Source: Akkermansiaceae bacterium
GTDB taxonomy: Bacteria > Verrucomicrobiota > Verrucomicrobiia > Verrucomicrobiales > Akkermansiaceae
DNA length: 48,151 nucleotides
Assembly (NCBI GenBank): GCA_013001695.1
Contig: JABDMC010000066.1
Location: 1-48,151, forward strand
Reading direction: 5' to 3'
Shown: positions 43,964 through 48,151 of the stretch, one piece after another
Layout: the number at the start of each line of letters is the position of its first letter
Numbering within the stretch: position 1 is the stretch's first letter
The notes under the pieces: model-generated
Database searches by the model: none
What the model was told of the DNA's origin: nothing
What the model saw: the letters and a program-made list of their open reading frames with translations, nothing else
Made by a program: the position numbers and the translations under genes

Positions 43964-45373
43964 ATGGGTAAGTCCACCGATGTCACCATCACCGGGGTCG
44001 ATTACTTCCTCCTGCCGGTGGAAACGCGTGTCCCGCTGAAATTCGGCACCGAGACGCTCACCAGCGTGACGTGCGTGCGGGTCCGGACCGAGGTGCGCAG
44101 GACCGACGGCACCACCGCGGCAGGTTGGGGCGAAACGCCGCTCAGCGTCCAATGGGTGTGGCCCAGCGCCAGCGCGTATGAAGCGCGCTTCGCCGCCCTC
44201 CTCGAGTTCACCGCGATCATCGCGCGCTCCTTCGCCGATTTCAGCGAGGGCGGGCATCCCCTCGAGATCAGCCACGATTTCCAGGAGACCGTCCTGCACG
44301 ACGAATTGGGCAATTTCAATCGCGACCGGGACGGCGAGGCCATGCCGTGGCTCGCCGCCCTCGTGGCCTTCTCGGCCTTCGACATCGCCCTGCACGACGC
44401 CTATGGGATCGCGCACGATTCTCCCGTCTACGACACCTACAACGCGTCCTTCATGAACCGCGACCTCGCGGCCTTCCTCGCGCCGGCGCCGGACGCCGGG
44501 GTCTCCTTTCACGGCGTCTTTCCCGATCAATTCCTCGTGAGGGAGGTGCCCTCGACGCTCCCCGTCTGGCACCTCGTCGGCGGCCTCGACCTCCTCACCG
44601 ACGACGAGAAGACCGGCGACGAACCCGACGACGGCTACCCGGTCACCCTCACCGGGTGGATCGAGACCGACGGCCTGACCTGTCTCAAGATCAAGTTGCG
44701 CGGGAACGATGCGGCGTGGGACTACGCCCGCCTCGTGAAGGTCGGGGAGATCGCCCTCGCCCACGGCGTCACGCACCTCACCACCGACTACAACTGCACG
44801 GTCACCGACCCGGCCTACGTGACGCGGCAACTCGACCGGCTGCAGGAGGAGCACCCCGCCATCCACGACCTCATCCTTTACGTCGAGCAGCCCTTTCCCT
44901 ACGAGCTCGAGGAGCTTCGCATCGACGTCCACAGCGTCTCGGAGCGCAAGCCGCTCTTCCTGGACGAAAGCGCCCATGATTGGCGTCACGTCCGGCTCGG
45001 CCGGGAACTCGGCTGGACCGGGGTGGCCCTCAAGACCTGCAAGACCCAGACCGGCGCCCTCCTCAGCGCATGCTGGGCGAAGGCCCACGGCATGGATCTC
45101 ATGGTCCAGGACCTCACCAACCCGATGCTTGCCCAGATTCCGCACGTTCTTCTCGCCGCCCACGTCGGCACCATCATGGGGGTGGAAAGCAACGGCATGC
45201 AGTTCTACCCGGACGCGTCCCGGCCCGAGGCCGCCGTCCACCCGGGTCTCTACCGGCGGCGGCACGGGCACCTCGACCTCGCCACCATCGCGGGCCCCGG
45301 ATTCGGCTACCGGTTGGGGGAGATCGAGCGGACCCTGCCCGCCCCGCCGGCCGATCCGCTCCGCGATCCGTAG
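43964..45373 (+). CDS. Enolase-superfamily enzyme (mandelate racemase/muconate-lactonising type), long form
   Basis: 469 residues; ATG 43964 is used, as a longer start at 43874 would put the GGTCAT palindromes inside the gene. No signal peptide, so cytoplasmic. Superfamily residues appear in order: K242-I-K244 (LKIKLRG), metal ligands D275 (TTDYN), E308 (YVEQPF) and D334-E335 (FLDES), and K357 (ALKTCKTQ). It should abstract a proton next to a carboxylate, as in sugar-acid dehydratases or racemases. Typical members have 350-400 residues; the excess lies at about 150-235, a long acidic stretch (DDEKTGDEPDDGYPV) between capping domain and barrel. A sugar-acid role fits the glucuronoyl-esterase nearby, but this is inference. 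Confidence 0.85.
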   Translation: MGKSTDVTITGVDYFLLPVETRVPLKFGTETLTSVTCVRVRTEVRRTDGTTAAGWGETPLSVQWVWPSASAYEARFAALLEFTAIIARSFADFSEGGHPLEISHDFQETVLHDELGNFNRDRDGEAMPWLAALVAFSAFDIALHDAYGIAHDSPVYDTYNASFMNRDLAAFLAPAPDAGVSFHGVFPDQFLVREVPSTLPVWHLVGGLDLLTDDEKTGDEPDDGYPVTLTGWIETDGLTCLKIKLRGNDAAWDYARLVKVGEIALAHGVTHLTTDYNCTVTDPAYVTRQLDRLQEEHPAIHDLILYVEQPFPYELEELRIDVHSVSERKPLFLDESAHDWRHVRLGRELGWTGVALKTCKTQTGALLSACWAKAHGMDLMVQDLTNPMLAQIPHVLLAAHVGTIMGVESNGMQFYPDASRPEAAVHPGLYRRRHGHLDLATIAGPGFGYRLGEIERTLPAPPADPLRDP

Positions 45374-45439
45374 GGCCGGCCCTCCGCCAACCGGCGGGCG
45401 CCAAGATCCGGCTTCCGGCAGGCGGAGCGCCCGCCCTAC
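45370..45439. repeat. 70-bp imperfect hairpin overlapping the stop codon
   Basis: Left arm 45370-45388 (GTAGGGCCGGCCCTCCGCC) pairs with 45421-45439 (GGCGGAGCGCCCGCCCTAC), 17 of 19 positions. The left arm starts on the enolase-type gene's TAG. The right arm is part of repeat copy 1. It may end transcription or be a REP-like mobile unit. Confidence 0.5.
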
Positions 45440-45576
45440 AATTGCCCGCCGGTCTCACGGGGGGACTCGCATGGTCTGGTCTGGGCAGGCGGAGCGCCCG
45501 CCCTACAATTGGCCATGGGTCACACGGGGGCTTGCATGGTCTGGTTTCGGCAGGCCGAGCGCCCTCCCTCCAATCC
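45417..45576 (+). repeat. About 66-bp tandem repeat, three copies
   Basis: A 28-bp core starting GGCAGGCGGAGCGCCC and ending ACAATTG occurs at 45417-45444 and, identical, at 45484-45511; a third copy at 45549-45576 has 23 of 28 matches. Spacings are 67 and 65 bp, and CATGGTCTGGT recurs between the cores. This fills most of the 216-bp gap before the esterase gene. Short tandem GC repeats of this kind are typical intergenic elements in PVC genomes. Confidence 0.7.
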
Positions 45577-45589
45577 CGCATCTTGAACC

Positions 45590-46525
45590 ATGAAACCGCA
45601 CCTCATCGCCCTCGTGTTCCTCCTCGCGCTTCCCGTTGCGGCCGGCCCGCCCGGCGACGAGGCGCTGCGCAAATTGCTCGGCCGTGACGACGGCACCGTC
45701 GTGCCGCTGTGGCCCGGCGACGGGGTCCGCCCGGACGACCCCGCGACGGACCTCGCCGAGACGCTCCAGGAAAAGGGCGACGACAAGCTCCGCATCACGG
45801 GGGTGACCAAACCGACCCTCCACCTCTGGCCCGCGCCGAAGCCCGACGGCCGCGCCGTCATCATCTTCCCCGGCGGCGGGTACAACATCCTTGCCGCCCA
45901 GCATGAAGGCACGGAGGTCGCGGAGTGGCTCAATTCCCAGGGCATCACCGCCTTCGTTGCCAAGTACCGGGTCCCACGGCGCAAGGGGCGCGAGCCGCAT
46001 GCCGCCGCCTTGCAGGATGCCCAACGCGCCATCCGCCTCGTGCGCACCCGCGCGGCCGAATTCGGCATCGATCCCGGCCGGATCGGCGTCCTTGGTTTTT
46101 CGGCGGGAGGAAATCTCGCCGCCCTCACCATCCATCACGCAGGCAAGCCGGCCTACGAGGCTATCGACGCCATCGACCAGGCGAGCGCCCGCCCGGACTT
46201 CGCGGTGCTCATCTATCCCGCCTACCTCGCCGCCGACCGCGACGGCGACGGCCTCCATCCCTCCGTCGCCCCCCTTCCGCATCGCAGCGATTACCCGCCG
46301 ATCTTCATCGCCACCGCGGCCGATGACCGCTTCACCACCGGCGCGCTCCGCTATTACCTCCATCTCAACCAGCGGAAGGCCCCCGGCGAGCTCCACGTCT
46401 ATGCCAAGGGGGGCCACGGCAAGGGGCTGCGCAAGGACGGTTATCCGTTCTCCACCTGGGCGCTCCCATGCGCCCGCTGGCTCGCCGATTTAGAAGCCGG
46501 GACGATCGGCCCTCCCCGGCCTTGA
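45590..46525 (+). CDS. Exported alpha/beta hydrolase (xylan esterase-like)
   Basis: 311 residues, exported (MKPHLIALVFLLALPVAAGP from ATG 45590). The alpha/beta-hydrolase set is complete: oxyanion-hole IIFPGGGYNILA (residues 91-102), nucleophile G169-F-S171-A-G-G, Asp in ATAADDRFTTG and His in AKGGHGKGL. The arrangement matches the bacterial acetylxylan esterase/endoxylanase-annotated group that often sits in polysaccharide gene clusters. It likely removes acetyl or other esters from polysaccharide. The tandem repeat lies immediately upstream, and no Shine-Dalgarno is seen. Its end is 24 bp from the convergent repeat-protein gene. Confidence 0.87.
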   Translation: MKPHLIALVFLLALPVAAGPPGDEALRKLLGRDDGTVVPLWPGDGVRPDDPATDLAETLQEKGDDKLRITGVTKPTLHLWPAPKPDGRAVIIFPGGGYNILAAQHEGTEVAEWLNSQGITAFVAKYRVPRRKGREPHAAALQDAQRAIRLVRTRAAEFGIDPGRIGVLGFSAGGNLAALTIHHAGKPAYEAIDAIDQASARPDFAVLIYPAYLAADRDGDGLHPSVAPLPHRSDYPPIFIATAADDRFTTGALRYYLHLNQRKAPGELHVYAKGGHGKGLRKDGYPFSTWALPCARWLADLEAGTIGPPRP

Positions 46526-46549
46526 TGGCGCCGCCCCGGTGTGCGGTGG

Positions 46550-48151
46550 TCAGGAGTTCATCTTTTCCCGGTCGCGGGACCGGCCGGATTCCTTCCCGCC
46601 GCCGCTTCCATCCGCGCCGGGTTTCGCCCGGCGCCAGAATGAGAGACGCTTCTTGCGCCGCGCGGCCGCTTCCAGCTCCGCGGCAAGCTCCTCGTCGGAG
46701 AGCAGTTCCGGCCGCGATGCGATGAGCGCTTCCTTCGTCGGCCGCCGGTGATCATGAGGCGGGGTCTTGCCGGCCGTCTTCGGCGCCGCGGCGGGCCGGC
46801 TTCCTTGGCCGTTGCGCTGCGTGGTGCCCGCCGGACGCCCCGGGCCGGATCGCTCCTTCCTGGCGGCTTCCTGTTCGGCGCGTTCGCGGGCCGTCTTGCG
46901 GCTGATCTCCTCGGCCTCGATCTCGGCTTCCACGATCGCTTCGATCTCGTCGGCGGGCACGTCCGGCATGCGCTTCTTCATCCATGACAACGGATTGAAG
47001 ATCGAGCGGCGGGTCGCCCCGGCTTCCTCGTCCCGGGAATCACCCCTGGCGGAGTCGGCTTCCGCCTGGGCCTGCGCAAAGGGGTTCTTGTAGGCCCGGG
47101 CCTCCTTCTCCCGGGCCCGCTCGGCGCGTTCCGCGCGCTCCCTGGCTTCGCTTTCGGCCCGCTCCCGGGCCTGGCGCAGGGCCGTCTCCTTGGCGTCCCG
47201 CGCCGCGCGCTCCTTTCGCTCACGTGCGGCGGCCTCGCGTTTCTGCTTCTTGGATTCTCCTCGGTCCACCTTCGCCTTGGATGCCTGGGCGGCCTTGCTC
47301 TCCCGGGCTTTCGCCCGGCGTTCGGCTTCGCGTTTCGCGGCCGATCCGGTGGCTTCCGGCGCATCACGCCGCGCTTTCTCTTCCCGCTCGGCCCGCGCCC
47401 GGGCTTCCCGCCCGGCCCGTTCCTTGGCGGCACGTTCCGCCCGCGCCTTGGCAGATTCCTCGGCCTTCTCCTTCGCCTCGCGATCGGCCGTCTCCTTCGC
47501 TTCGCGCTCGGCCTTCTCCTTGGCTTCGCGAGCGGCCTTCTCCTTCGCTTCGCGGGCGGCTTTCTCCTTGGCCTCGCGGGCGGCCTTCTCCTTCGCTTCG
47601 CGGGCGGCCTCCTCCTTGGCCTCGCGGGCGGCCTTCTCCTTGGCCTCGCGAGCGGCCTTCTCCTTGGCCTCGCGAGCGGCCTTCTCCTTGGCCTCGCGAG
47701 CGGCCTTCTCCTTGGCCTCGCGGGCGGCTTTCTCCTTGGCCTCGCGATCGGCCTTCTCCTTGGCCTCGCGGTCGGTCTTCTCCTTCGCTTCGCGGTCAGC
47801 CTTCTCCTTTGCTTCGCGCTCTGCCTTCTCCTTCGCTTCGCGGTCAGCCTTCTCCTTGGCTTCGCGGTCGGTCTCCTCCTTGGGCTCGCGTTCGGTCTTC
47901 TCCTTGGCCTCGCGAGCGGTCTTCTCCTTGGCCTCACGGTCGGCCTTCTCTTTCGCCTCGCGTGCGGCCTTCTCCTTGGCTTCGCGGGCGGCTTTCTCCC
48001 TGGCTTCGCGCTCGGCGTCTTCGCGGGCCTTGCGTTTGGCGGCCTCTTTTGCCTCGCGGGCGGCACGCTTCTTCTCTTCCTTTTCCTTGCGGGCGCGTTC
48101 CTTGCGTTCCGCCTTTTCGCGGGCGGCCTGCTCCTTCGCTTCGATCTTGGC
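46550..48151 (-). CDS. Charged-helix repeat protein, C-terminal part (partial)
   Basis: The frame is open to the right edge, so the start lies outside; 533 residues are visible. Residues encoded by 47462-48013 are 23 copies of an 8-residue unit, mostly AREAKEKA with A/D/E/T at position 1 and A/T at position 8. The alternation of Glu and Lys/Arg every 3-4 residues is the pattern of a stable single alpha-helix (like TolA or myosin charged helices). The C-terminal part has NPFAQAQAEADSARG, FNPLSWMKKRMPDVPADEIE and a final ELLSDEELAAELEAAARRKK, all helical. No family is recognised; it may span the envelope or act as a spacer. The DNA repeat is 24 bp long. Confidence 0.8.
   Translation of the reverse strand, partial: AKIEAKEQAAREKAERKERARKEKEEKKRAAREAKEAAKRKAREDAEREAREKAAREAKEKAAREAKEKADREAKEKTAREAKEKTEREPKEETDREAKEKADREAKEKAEREAKEKADREAKEKTDREAKEKADREAKEKAAREAKEKAAREAKEKAAREAKEKAAREAKEKAAREAKEEAAREAKEKAAREAKEKAAREAKEKAAREAKEKAEREAKETADREAKEKAEESAKARAERAAKERAGREARARAEREEKARRDAPEATGSAAKREAERRAKARESKAAQASKAKVDRGESKKQKREAAARERKERAARDAKETALRQARERAESEARERAERAERAREKEARAYKNPFAQAQAEADSARGDSRDEEAGATRRSIFNPLSWMKKRMPDVPADEIEAIVEAEIEAEEISRKTARERAEQEAARKERSGPGRPAGTTQRNGQGSRPAAAPKTAGKTPPHDHRRPTKEALIASRPELLSDEELAAELEAAARRKKRLSFWRRAKPGADGSGGGKESGRSRDREKMNS
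47462..48013 (-). repeat. 23 tandem copies of a 24-bp coding repeat
   Basis: The (+) strand reads GGCCTTCTCCTTGGCCTCGC plus four more bases, repeated every 24 bp in register with codons. Copies vary mainly at third codon positions and at the first residue of the unit. Frame is kept throughout, so the array is translated. Confidence 0.85.

Noticed and set aside
46978-48066. Pro/Arg-rich frame in the charged-helix repeat
   Set aside because: It is the out-of-frame reading of the 24-bp repeat; the REAKEKA frame is open to the edge and ends in ordinary protein sequence.
1-48151. CRISPR array, insertion sequence, rRNA or tRNA
   Set aside because: No array of equal spacers, no transposase-like frame with terminal repeats, and no rRNA or tRNA pattern was seen. 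The 24-bp repeats are translated and have no spacers.

Overview
The window is GC-rich, tightly packed bacterial chromosome with about 30 genes, most encoding exported proteins. It most likely comes from a member of the Verrucomicrobiota (PVC superphylum). The pointers are a PVC-type dehydrogenase with a C-terminal CxxCH haem site, a PEP-CTERM protein ending in VPEP, a membrane segment and RRRR, seven type I (S1) sulfatases, DUF1080 and FG-GAP proteins, and large secreted proteins with Calx-beta and type-3-repeat modules. The phylum is an inference; no rRNA or other marker gene is present.

Layout. 2-757: 3' end of an exported protein. 870-5671: a (+) operon of two sulfatases and an alpha/beta hydrolase. 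5751-8537: a RidA remnant, an (alpha/alpha)6-type glycosidase and a cupin, all (-). 8834-12604: a large haem-binding PVC dehydrogenase and a small fibronectin-like protein (+). 12766-21471: a (-) cluster of five exported proteins, read in the order sulfatase with EF-hands, five-bladed-propeller GH43-like protein, sulfatase-HEAT-DUF1080 fusion, CE15 glucuronoyl esterase, FG-GAP protein. The last three are separated by only 1 and 4 bp. 21742-25149: PEP-CTERM protein, jelly-roll protein and a sulfatase (-). 25428-31162: small exported proteins, an esterase, a CPBP protease, a DUF2237 protein, a Tat-type sulfatase and a patatin. 31152-34773: a MuiA-like protein (-) and a sulfamidase-like sulfatase (+). 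34887-43666: a 2381-residue secreted protein and a PQQ-like propeller protein (-). 43964-46525: an enolase-superfamily enzyme and an esterase (+). 46550-48151: the 3' part of a gene encoding a long charged-helix repeat protein (-).

Together the genes look like exported machinery for stripping sulfate, ester and sugar groups from a complex, probably sulfated and uronic-acid-bearing polysaccharide. No SusC/SusD, sulfatase-maturation enzyme, transcription factor, tRNA, rRNA, transposase or CRISPR array was seen. The clearest unexplained signals are a pair of LacI-type palindromes in a convergent gap (12624-12733), a GGTCAT/ATGACC operator-like array (43799-43904), a 66-bp tandem repeat with an inverted partner (45370-45576), a dispersed 26-bp repeat (21640 and 22618), and 23 copies of a 24-bp coding repeat (47462-48013).
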